Shown piece by piece: positions 55,870 through 64,000 of a stretch of 64,000 bases of DNA; position 1 is the stretch's first letter, and each line of letters begins with the position of its first letter. The stretch is from Aurifilum marmelostoma (lineage: Eukaryota > Ascomycota > Sordariomycetes > Diaporthales > Cryphonectriaceae). A program made the translations under genes and the position numbers. Under the pieces are notes generated by a model. It was not told the DNA's origin, did no database searches, and was given only the letters and a program-made list of their open reading frames with translations. The stretch spans positions 2,046,001-2,110,000 of the forward strand of contig JAMXSV010000008.1 in assembly GCA_027559495.1 (NCBI GenBank), read 5' to 3'.

Positions 55870-58800
55870 GGCTGATGCAGGCAGCTGGTCTAGAGTTGAC
55901 GCCACCACACTTGGCAGTCCCTGGGAAGTTCTAGATGAACAGGCCAGAAGACGATGACAGGAGACAGTGCCGAGATATTCTACAATGCGTGTCTGTATCA
56001 GCATTTGAGTCCCCCAGGCTGTTACCAGCTGCTGCCGTTTGGAATGTCGTGCATAGGAAGGGCCACCTTGATCATTACACTCGCACATACTTACATCAAA
56101 TATCTACCCACGAAGTGAGTCAATGTGACCAGCAGATTCGCAAGTGTGACCCGAAACGGTCAATTCGATGGGAAAGAATACGGTCTGTGGGTGTGAGCAG
56201 GGCCGGGAAGGCCTGCATATAGGGCATATGATTGATTGATCCAGGCTCGCTTCGGGGCTGTACAAGGTCGTTTGAGACACGGCGGGGAATTTCGATCACC
56301 GACCACGAGATATGCGCAGAAAGGAAACAAGCCGAATCAGAGGACGAAAACGTAGTATTATTAGATGCTGAGGATATCCCTTTTGTTTTGTTTTGGTGGC
56401 AGAGCGAGGAAGAAACCCTGAGAGACGCTGAGATGGGTCAACGTCAGGCTGAGGATGTGGCCGGGACGGCAGGCCAGGTCGATTTAATCAGGACTCTTTA
56501 GAGGGAAGAAGCTCTCTTCTCCCCCTCTCTGTTTCCCTTTTTCAACAAAGTCATCAAGGTGGGAGTCTCAATGGCCTGACGATGCAAGTGAGAGAACACA
56601 TAGGTCCGATTACCCAGAGGAGCAAGAATCGATGAATCTCGCTGAAGGGCAAGCTGTGCCGGGCGAGGAGGGCAAGAATGATGGTGTTTGGTTGTGAGGG
56701 AAGGTGTCTGGCTCTGTGACGGTTGGCATTTGAACCGACGAACTTCACTGCCGCTTGAATGGATTGAGTGAGTTGGTGGGTGGCTGCTTTACAGGGGTTC
56801 AGGGCCCCCTCTTTAGCTTCAACGTCTCTGTCCTCTAGCAGCTCTGACCACCTAACTCCCTCTGGGGTGGCCTGCGGTAAGCGTTCCGTAGTGGGTCGTT
56901 TACCTTGTGCGGCCCCCCTGTCAGGTCAGCTGCTATCATATTCCTTGCTACGAGACAAGGTTAGATCCGATCTCAACACCGCTTCTTCTCACAAGCACAA
57001 CAACACAAAAGAGGGAAAAAAAAGAAAAAAAAAAAAAACTCTTTCCGATCCCGTACCATGGTAAGCTTTGGGAAGTCCCTGTATGTATCCCGACGGGAAA
57101 ATCTCCTCGGCCCCCGTAGTCCTGTGATCGTTTTCGTATCGAGACTCAGACATTCTGACACTGACACAAGGAACAAGTCAGCCCCCAAAATGAGACATGC
57201 CAAAAGCATTAATGAGCACAGATCGGGTTCAAGCCCACCCCCCCCCCCTTTTCTTTCATTCAGGCTCGATCTCTCTTTTTCATCTTGAGACACTGCGGCG
57301 CTTTCACAAGTTGAGACGTGCTACTTACTCACTGCCGTGCCAATGCTGGGGCAGTCACGAGGTTTGACTATTCGCCAGTTGTTTACAAATGTTAGCTGGA
57401 CCAACTCCTCTACTATAGAGTTTGTTGGTAAAGCAACAAAGTACCATGCATCCATGCATGCATCATCGTACACCCCTCGCGAACGCTCTGGTGCTCAGAT
57501 GTCCTCGTATGATGTTTCTCGGAGACCCTCGAGGGCTTGCGCGCTCGCCTTGCTTTTGAGATCCTAGGGCCACGTGTATCACTCACACCACCCTTCCCTT
57601 CTGGGACCCTCTATTATCCCCCCCCCCCCCACTCGAGACACCCTCCTCTTGTGAGAGACGGACCTCTAGTCCTGCATGAACACGGCATCTCGTCGGGCCC
57701 TGGCGCTAAGAAGCGTTCACTGATTCGAAGGTTTACGCACCAGAGTTGCAATGGCTGCCGTCCCTCGTCCAAATCAGGTCTCAGGAAAAAAACAGGGACG
57801 TGTTTTCCCATGTCTGAGGGGGGAGGGGACCGGGTTGAAAACTGCTAGCTGCATACCACACCCCCCTCACTGAGGCATGACCTCTTTTTCAAAGTGCTGA
57901 TTAGCTCCGGCAGTCGCTGACCACGTCCAGGGCCGCTGCCCTCAAATCTCAGCCCAACTAGACAGGTTGTCGCAAGCTATCATTTCGAGCGGGGGTGCTT
58001 GCAATATAATCACCCTGGGGGCCAAAGAGTGCGACATCCGTGTCAGCCAACCCCAAAGGGCCTGCTGCTGTCATGCAAATACTGCCTGGGAGTCGGATGC
58101 TATAGCCAACTGGTGTGTGTTGCATCCTCCTCCCGAATGAAAGGCAGGGTAGCGTTGGGCGCAGAAATGAGCATGTTCGGGCTTCAACACCGATTGATCT
58201 TGTCGTTGCACCATACGATATGATATAATACGGTGTAATAGTAAGCTGCTGGTCGAGCATAACCACTAGAGTGGTGCACAGGACCGCCTCCCATCCTCAG
58301 CGGCAGCAGCTGCAAGAGATATACCAGATGCGTCGAGCGAACTCAAATGACTGTGGGAGTCTATCTTGTGGTAGATTGCTTCTCGTTGAACTGTCGATCT
58401 GGCCCTCGAAATGCTTCCCGGCTGTTCCGGACATCATCTTATCTCAGCACCCTGTCAAAAAGTTAAACTCGCTGTGAAGGATATAGTACCAACGGCGATC
58501 ACTAAACATTCAGATCAGAGACAGTGGAAAGGCTTAGGCGGGCCAATGGTTCGGGTATCGCTATTTAAGGTGTGGGACCGGGGGGGGGGAGAGACGGTTC
58601 CTTGTCTGCCGTGGATAATAATAATGCAGGACACGTATAATACCGAAAGGCTCGGACTCTTGGGGTTCTTCTTCCTCATGTCTCAAAATATTGACCATCT
58701 GACACCATCGACTTGAGCGAGTCTCAAGTAGATGCTCCTTTAAACCGACTCGTCGAAGATATTATTTTAGCAACATGACAAAAAGAAAACAAAAGATGTG

Positions 58801-59172
58801 CTTGATCTCTTTGGAGGCCATCTCAGCAACAGTCGGCTATGCGAGGAACATCTATATGCCTTTTTCCCTCCGCAAATAAGCCTGTCCTTCAATCTTCCAT
58901 ACCATAATGAAGTTTCATCATTATGATGCCCATACTGCTCTTACTCAATTCCCTTCATGCTCGCCCATCGACCCATTACAAAAAATGCAAGCAGAGAGAC
59001 AAGGCTGGACATCACATAGTCGAAAAGTGTTTCATTCCGTAGTCTTGACGTCACACTATCGATCTAGCAGAGTAATGCCACCATAATGGCCGGATCTCGA
59101 ACAGAGCAATATACTCCTGGAATCATATGCAACTGACATGTCAAGAGTAACTCTAATTCACGTACCCTCCCC
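55870..59172. other. Intergenic, 3.3 kb, divergent AlkB fusion / epimerase
   Basis: No supported gene. Contains an A run at about 57021-57038, C runs near 57239-57249 and 57620-57630, an ATGCAT-type palindromic cluster near 57448-57468 and a G run near 58580. Short frames lack family features. Promoter regions of two divergent genes lie at its ends. Confidence 0.5.
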
Positions 59173-60063
59173 ATGTCGCTCCTCAGACCCGCCAAGACCC
59201 TCTTCACAAGCTCCAAGATGAAGATCGCGATCACCGGCGCCCGTGGCACCGTCGGCCGAGAGGTGGTCAAGCTCTGCGCCAAAGAGGGCCACCACACAGT
59301 GCAGATTAACCGCAGCGACCAGGAGCACGATGGAACGCCCAACTCAGAGATGCGGACCGCGGACGCGGCGGCCGACTACGACGCCACAGTACGGGCGCTG
59401 CGCGACTGTGACGCCCTCATCCACCTGGCCGCCGTGCCGAACCCGCTGGGCAAGCCCGACTGGCAGACGCACCAGAACAACGTGTGCAGCGCTTTCAATG
59501 GGCTCCGCGCCGCGGCCGAGGTGGGCATCCACCGCGTGAGCTACGCGAGCTCCGTCAACGCCATCGGCCTCGCGTACAGCAGCCGCCCGCTGCAGCTGCC
59601 GTACTTCCCCATTGACGAGGAGTACCCGTGCCTTCCGAGTGACGCCTATGCACTGGCCAAGCTTGAGGCCGAGGCTGCGGCGCGGGCGTTTCCCCACTGG
59701 TTCCCGGGCATGAAGATTGCGTGCCTCCGGATACACGAGGTCGAGAGGCGGGCCGAGGTGCTCAAAGAGCACAAGAAGAACTGGGACGAGGCGGGCATCA
59801 AGCAGCTGTGGGGTTGGGTCAACCCTGTCGCGACGGCGAGGGCGTGTCTTTTGGGCGTGACGAATAGTGACCGCTGGGAGGGCTGTGAGATCTTCAACAT
59901 CATTGCGCCGGATACTACGCTTGATGACACGAGTAGTGGTGACCTGGCGAGGAAATATTATCCCCGCACGGAACTGAGAGGTGACTGGAACAGTAACAGG
60001 GCGTTCTGGACGTCGGACAAGGCGGAGAGGATACTGGGGTGGTCCCATCATGAGGAGGAGTAA
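59173..60063 (+). CDS. NAD-dependent epimerase/dehydratase-family (extended SDR) protein
   Basis: Single-exon 296-aa protein, or 281 aa if the second Met (59218), which directly opens the Rossmann fold, is used. The nucleotide-binding loop is MKIAITGARGTVGREVV (GxxGxxG type), the active-site pair is Tyr and Lys in SDAYALAKLEAEAAA (YxxxK), and the serine of the triad lies in SYASSVNAIGL. DALIHLAAVPNP is a typical extended-SDR segment. The C-terminal part contains the substrate pocket (LWGWVNPVATARACLLG). The first 15 residues (SLLRPAKTLFTSSK) are basic and hydroxylated and could be a weak mitochondrial signal. The substrate, probably a sugar or nucleotide sugar, is unknown. Confidence 0.88.
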   Translation: MSLLRPAKTLFTSSKMKIAITGARGTVGREVVKLCAKEGHHTVQINRSDQEHDGTPNSEMRTADAAADYDATVRALRDCDALIHLAAVPNPLGKPDWQTHQNNVCSAFNGLRAAAEVGIHRVSYASSVNAIGLAYSSRPLQLPYFPIDEEYPCLPSDAYALAKLEAEAAARAFPHWFPGMKIACLRIHEVERRAEVLKEHKKNWDEAGIKQLWGWVNPVATARACLLGVTNSDRWEGCEIFNIIAPDTTLDDTSSGDLARKYYPRTELRGDWNSNRAFWTSDKAERILGWSHHEEE

Positions 60064-60737
60064 ATGTCACTTGAGACGCCTTTGTGTCAATGTCAAATCC
60101 ACAGCCATCATCAAGGCCAGCTGCGTCAGGTGTTCTGTGCAGTTGTGTAGGAGGCAATTCCTTACATGATTACATACACCTGGTCGTGTCTAAGCCGCTA
60201 GCCTCCGTCGCTCGTCTTCAGGTCCACAGAGGATATGGATGAACTCCGGGCGCAAAGGTGAACCGCCGCCAGCTCACACACCGGCCGCAATGAAAGCCAG
60301 GAGTTCTTTGGCGGTAGCCTCATTATCGGTGTCTCACTTCCTCAGTCTGAGGAGACAATACAAGGTTGCTGGCCAGGGAGAACCGCCTGCCTTAGTGCTG
60401 CTGAGAGACCGTCATTGTCCTGGATCTTGCCCATATCTGACGCTTTGCCAGATCTGTCCGATGCCCTTGAAGAAAATCTGGGCCAGGTCTTGCTACTTAG
60501 TGCTGCTGCTGGCTGACAGCTATGCGAAGGAGGCACGACTGTACTCTCTGGCGTCTCTCCCAAATGGCGGCGTCGAGAAGGACGAGGTCACTAGTCCTCA
60601 CTGCAGCCCGTGCAGGTGACGATTCCAGTAGGATAGGATATGCTGGGGTTCTCAAGTTGACCAAGGTCTCACGTCTTTCACCACAGAGACCTCGTGGTGC
60701 TGGGCTGAAAACCACTGGGCGCCTTCACGGGAGCTCC
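60064..60737. other. Intergenic, convergent
   Basis: 674 bases between the stops of the epimerase and the unrecognised minus-strand gene. Frames on both strands lack family features. Confidence 0.5.
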
Positions 60738-62075
60738 TCAGCTCGGTTCGGACCGACCTGGTCGCTGCTGGATACCGCGATACAGTCGTGTCCAAGCCTG
60801 CACCCGCTTCTGTCGTTCTTGGGCCATGACTTCCGTCGCTTTGACATGAAGCTCATCGAAAGCATCTGCGGGGCCATCTTCCATCTCAGGCCCCTCCGAG
60901 CTCATGATCTGTGCAAGACGGGATGGGAGCGCGCTCTTGCTATCCAGAGGCACATTCTTTGATTCTCTCGGACTGGCCCACTTTCGTTTGCCTTCGATCC
61001 TGCTCGTCCCGCCCAGATACATGGCATTGCCGGTATTCTTCCTGCCCCTCGGATAGAGTCTTTCGTTCCAGCATGGGTCACGGCCCAGGGTGACGGACAG
61101 TCGGCCTTGAAAATGCCGCCTCAAAACTTGAAGGAGAACCCTGGTCTGCCTCTGGTTGTTGAAGAAACGCCACTCCATTCTGTGCTGGCCAGTGGGAAGT
61201 TTGGACCACCTGATAGGCTCCGAACTGAGGCCCAGGGGACCCAGGATCCGCACAACTTGGTCGTTGCCCAGCAGCAGTTCGCGCAGACGCTTCTCGCTGA
61301 AGTCATCCATATCCCGGTCCCCACGCAGAATGAGTACGCGCGAAGAGGTCTCACTGAGGTCGTTCCCATTGAAGGCACGGTCGTAGTATACAGCAACATG
61401 CGGAGGCTGGCCACGGACCAGGAACGTGCCCTGCTTGGCAAGGCGCACAAGATCCTTTGGCGCGGCATCGTGGTCGAACAGTATGATAGCTGCTCTCACG
61501 TCCTTGCCATGTTTATTGAAGATTTTCCCCAGGATGTCCACGGATAGTACGCGGCCTACAGGCGCGGTCTGCTCAATCCCTCGCACGATGTCGAGGTGTG
61601 TCACCATCGGATCGAGCCCGAAGATACGGGCGAACCGGTAGAAGCTCGGCCGCTTGGGAGCTTTATCCTGTGCCTGGTACGGTACAGGATTAGAGGTGCG
61701 ATTTGGAGTCCATTTTCGAGTTGATGTGAATGGACTTCCGGCTCTGCGGATCTTGGGATTGAAGTTCGATCTGTTGTCTTCTGGCACTGCGAGATCTTCG
61801 AGCTGTGACTTTGGAGCAGGCGCATTTCCAGATCCAGACGGTGAAACCTCTAGACCAGGCTCGGTGGTTTTGTAGTCGAAGCCCCCATCGGATTTATTTA
61901 TTGCTGCTGAGATTGTTGCCGAGGTAGGAATGGGGACGGCCTCATCGGGAGCGCTAGAAGGCGTTGACGATGATGAGTAACACGATAGACTAGACGAAGT
62001 TCGAGATCTGAGTGCGGCGCAGGACCGGAGTGCCTGAAGGCCCAGCTTTGGGATGGCGGTTTGAAGAAGAGACAT
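60738..62075 (-). CDS. Unrecognised protein, possible mitochondrial nucleic-acid-binding protein
   Basis: Single-exon 445-aa protein; the ATG at 62075 opens MSLLQTAIPKLGLQAL, followed by a Ser/Arg-rich stretch resembling a mitochondrial presequence (ALRSRTSSSLSCYSSSST). Residues about 60-140 are low-complexity. Residues about 150-340 look folded and include RPSFYRFARIFGLDPMVTHL, RAAIILFDHDAAPKDLVRLA and SSRVLILRGDRDMDDFSEKR, which recall RRM-like alpha/beta units (RVLILRG, AAIILFD). Basic C-terminus. No catalytic motif seen. A mitochondrial RNA-binding role is inference. Confidence 0.72.
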   Translation of the reverse strand: MSLLQTAIPKLGLQALRSCAALRSRTSSSLSCYSSSSTPSSAPDEAVPIPTSATISAAINKSDGGFDYKTTEPGLEVSPSGSGNAPAPKSQLEDLAVPEDNRSNFNPKIRRAGSPFTSTRKWTPNRTSNPVPYQAQDKAPKRPSFYRFARIFGLDPMVTHLDIVRGIEQTAPVGRVLSVDILGKIFNKHGKDVRAAIILFDHDAAPKDLVRLAKQGTFLVRGQPPHVAVYYDRAFNGNDLSETSSRVLILRGDRDMDDFSEKRLRELLLGNDQVVRILGPLGLSSEPIRWSKLPTGQHRMEWRFFNNQRQTRVLLQVLRRHFQGRLSVTLGRDPCWNERLYPRGRKNTGNAMYLGGTSRIEGKRKWASPRESKNVPLDSKSALPSRLAQIMSSEGPEMEDGPADAFDELHVKATEVMAQERQKRVQAWTRLYRGIQQRPGRSEPS

Positions 62076-62391
62076 CGACGGCGGCAATTCGCTTAAACCT
62101 GCAATGCCTCGATACTTGCCTCACACGTCGGCGTGTTCAGTAAAGAACCAAACGAGGGTCCTGCTTTAGGCTTTATTCTGCTCTGATTTTGAGAACATTC
62201 AGGACCACCCCAGTCGGCCCCTAACCCTGAGTGGGCTGTCCGCAGACCCTTCCTAAGTATAGCCAAGCTCCTCAATGTCAATTCCAAAATATACTCAAGT
62301 CTATTTCATCAAAGATATCTCTAGATCTATGATGTCTTGTCTTCAGGCTCTAACATAAATAAAACAGTCTAAATACTCCAAATTTCCCTGA
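62076..62391. other. Intergenic, unrecognised gene to LRR kinase
   Basis: 316 bases; AT-rich from about 62270 to 62395. Nothing recognised. Confidence 0.5.
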
Positions 62392-63816
62392 TTAATTGCG
62401 TAAACCTTTGCCGGGGTGGTCCTGAGCCGCATCGGGGGCCAGGTCACTCATGCTTGACACCGCTTCCAATTCCATGATGATCTCCGTAAAGACAGGGCGC
62501 GCCGCAACTTCTGAAGCACAACAGCGTCGATGAAGGTCTCGAAGTACCTGAAACAGCTGCGCAGTTCCATCCGTCCGCACTAGACTGAGGAGATCCTCGA
62601 TTAAGTGCGCAAAGGCGAGGACTTCGAGTTTTTCCAGCAGCGGCGAGGCAGTCGGGCCATAGACCGTTGCAGCACCAAAGTCGCCTAGCAGTGGGTGGCC
62701 GTCCGAATCCGTGAGAATATTGTGTGCGTACAGGTCTCCGTGAGCGATCCTCTTCGAGTGCAGATGCGCCGAAGCTGATGCAATACCGTTCAGGATGTTC
62801 AGAGCCTTGTCGGGTTCCAAGATCGCATCCACTGCTGGGTATGTGTCTCTCGTGCAAGTCTTAAGCGAGGGCGGCTGTCCCAGGGTGAGATAGTGGGGAG
62901 GAATAAGTTGCATGACGAGACCTCCCTTGAAAGTACCACTGGCCTCGTCCGGATGATTCTGGATCTGGCCAAGAACATCGATGATGTTCTCGTGCTGGCC
63001 TGCTGCTATACAAGCTCGCATCTCATCCAGTGGCGTGCCATCGCTCGTCAGTGCCCCCTTGAAAAGCTTGACTGCGACTGCAAGTCTTGTCTCCGGGTCG
63101 ATGCGCCACAGTCCCTTCGATATAATGCCGGATGCGCCCTGTCCAAGCGTTTCAAAGACCTCAAGATCAGACCAGGCCACGTGTGCAAGCCTGGTGTTCA
63201 CATGACCATTCGTGTGCGCTGGGGCTGTATGCCTCTCATCGATTGGTGCGGAGCACGGATTGCCAGCAAAGCTGAGGAAGGCCAACTCAGGCATCTCGAA
63301 CAGCCACTCCGGGAGTGTTCTCAGCCTGTTCGAGCTGAGGCGCAACAAGCCCAGCTTCTTGCAATGCCTCATCTCCTCGGGTAATGATTCGAGCTGGTTG
63401 CCTGCCAGCATACACTTTTGCAGTCTTCCACATTGTCCAATGCTTTTTGGCAAGCCCGTGAGGTTGTTGTCCGTCAGGATAAGCCATCGCAGCCTGGGCG
63501 GGAGCGCGTCTTCAGGAATGGAAGTCATGCCGTTCCCTCGAAAGGCGACCATCTCCAGCTGAGGGCAGGAAGCCAGCTCTCGCGGGAAGGTCTTGAACCG
63601 GCATTGCGAGAAGAAGGCGATTTTGAGATTCGGCAGGCTCTGACCAAGGTCTGAGGGAAGGTTGGCAACGCCCGTGCCCGAGAGATCGAGCTGCTCGAGC
63701 GTGTGACCGAGATCCAAGATCTCTCTAGGGAATATTTCGAGGGGACATGTCAGCTTGAACGATCTCAGCGCCTTGTCTTGGTAGCCTCCTCTGTGAAGGA
63801 TCTCGAGGTCGTGCAT
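62392..63816 (-). CDS. Leucine-rich-repeat protein kinase, bacterial-like motifs
   Basis: 474 aa, single exon. Residues about 10-195 are six to seven LRRs (LEQLDLSGTGVANLPSDLG, LRWLILTDNNLTGLPKSIG, LGLLRLSSNRLRTLPEWLF), followed directly by a kinase-like domain: Gly loop ETLGQGASGIISKG near 222, Lys250 in LAVAVKLFKG, catalytic loop AHGDLYAHNILTD near 358 and LLGDFGAA near 378. The catalytic loop is HGD (not HRD) and the metal loop has GDFGA. LRR plus a kinase carrying HGDLYAHN, with a preceding PPHYLTLGQPPSLKTCTRDT segment, matches my memory of LRR kinases from Gammaproteobacteria rather than fungal kinases. The start at 63816 (MHDLEILHRGG) is conservative; the frame is open upstream by 29 codons that begin with unpromising hydrophobic sequence. 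No transmembrane helix. Confidence 0.85.
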   Translation of the reverse strand: MHDLEILHRGGYQDKALRSFKLTCPLEIFPREILDLGHTLEQLDLSGTGVANLPSDLGQSLPNLKIAFFSQCRFKTFPRELASCPQLEMVAFRGNGMTSIPEDALPPRLRWLILTDNNLTGLPKSIGQCGRLQKCMLAGNQLESLPEEMRHCKKLGLLRLSSNRLRTLPEWLFEMPELAFLSFAGNPCSAPIDERHTAPAHTNGHVNTRLAHVAWSDLEVFETLGQGASGIISKGLWRIDPETRLAVAVKLFKGALTSDGTPLDEMRACIAAGQHENIIDVLGQIQNHPDEASGTFKGGLVMQLIPPHYLTLGQPPSLKTCTRDTYPAVDAILEPDKALNILNGIASASAHLHSKRIAHGDLYAHNILTDSDGHPLLGDFGAATVYGPTASPLLEKLEVLAFAHLIEDLLSLVRTDGTAQLFQVLRDLHRRCCASEVAARPVFTEIIMELEAVSSMSDLAPDAAQDHPGKGLRN

Positions 63817-64000
63817 TCTTGCGGACTGACGTAGGGCTCCTGGAGAGGAAGGAGGAAAAGGAATGCAAGATAAACAATAAAATAAAAAAAAACATGAGCA
63901 CACTAGAGACGCCTTTCCTTGGTGTGCATTCTGTTAGGTCCATCTCACGATATGTGAGCCCCTTGGGCCGGTGCATTGCGCTGGGCCAGCCATCCTAGCA
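63817..64000. other. Window end, leader of LRR kinase gene
   Basis: 184 bases upstream of the kinase start; contains an A-rich stretch near 63876-63892. Confidence 0.4.

Noticed and set aside
55870..56088. 73-residue N-terminal extension of the AlkB fusion from the ATG at 56088
   Set aside because: The sequence is unremarkable and the ATG at 55869 opens the conserved isochorismatase-like fold; extension kept as an alternative only.
60239..60619. 126-codon plus-strand frame between the epimerase and the unrecognised gene
   Set aside because: No recognisable domain; falls between two convergent genes where 3' UTRs are expected.
1..64000. tRNA, rRNA, CRISPR arrays, intact transposons
   Set aside because: I looked for T-arm-like GTTCRA patterns, regular spaced repeats, terminal repeats and transposase or reverse transcriptase motifs and found none convincing by eye.

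Overview
This window comes from a filamentous ascomycete (Pezizomycotina; Sordariomycetes seem likely, but this is inference). Genes are intron-containing, with short introns (about 43-330 nt), mostly GT-AG splice sites and clear CTRAC-type branch points. Coding DNA is GC-rich, intergenic DNA carries long homopolymer runs, and the protein complement (RPB2, PET117, VMA10, GCN1, RPL19, mitochondrial SHMT, a Zn2Cys6 regulator) is fungal. There is no bacterial operon, CRISPR array, tRNA or rRNA that I can recognise. All exon coordinates below were read by eye from splice sites and protein continuity; no transcripts were available.

Layout. 1-6.3 kb is a housekeeping block: the 3' end of RPB2, PET117 (cytochrome oxidase assembly), VMA10 (V-ATPase subunit G) and a CTNNBL1-like ARM-repeat splicing factor that carries a one-base frameshift. 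6.7-16.8 kb holds small enzymes: a histidine phosphatase, a GNAT acetyltransferase, a tandem CENP-V/GFA zinc protein, a GliT-like thioredoxin-reductase-fold oxidoreductase, and a patatin-like protein whose nucleophile serine is replaced by glycine. A 4.3-kb gene-free stretch leads to a Zn2Cys6 regulator followed by a MATE efflux transporter on the same strand. 27.4-41 kb is a divergent pair of large translation-linked genes: a DEVH-box RNA helicase (DHX29/DHX57/YLR419W type) and GCN1, sharing a promoter of about 650 bp.

After GCN1 comes an AT-rich island (about 41.2-42.4 kb) containing a Cys-rich/coiled-coil orphan gene, which is convergent with a NADAR-domain gene. RPL19 (start codon split by an intron), mitochondrial SHMT and an unrecognised gene follow. 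The right arm (52.4-64 kb) carries a three-domain fusion (isochorismatase-like, AlkB-like dioxygenase, GST-like), an SDR epimerase, an unrecognised possibly mitochondrial protein, and an LRR-protein kinase with bacterial-style kinase motifs.

Most genes look like independent units rather than one pathway. The best candidates for something unusual are the AlkB fusion, the LRR-kinase, the AT-rich island with its orphan gene, the 9-nt in-frame microexon of VMA10 and the upstream ORF that overlaps the GCN1 start codon.
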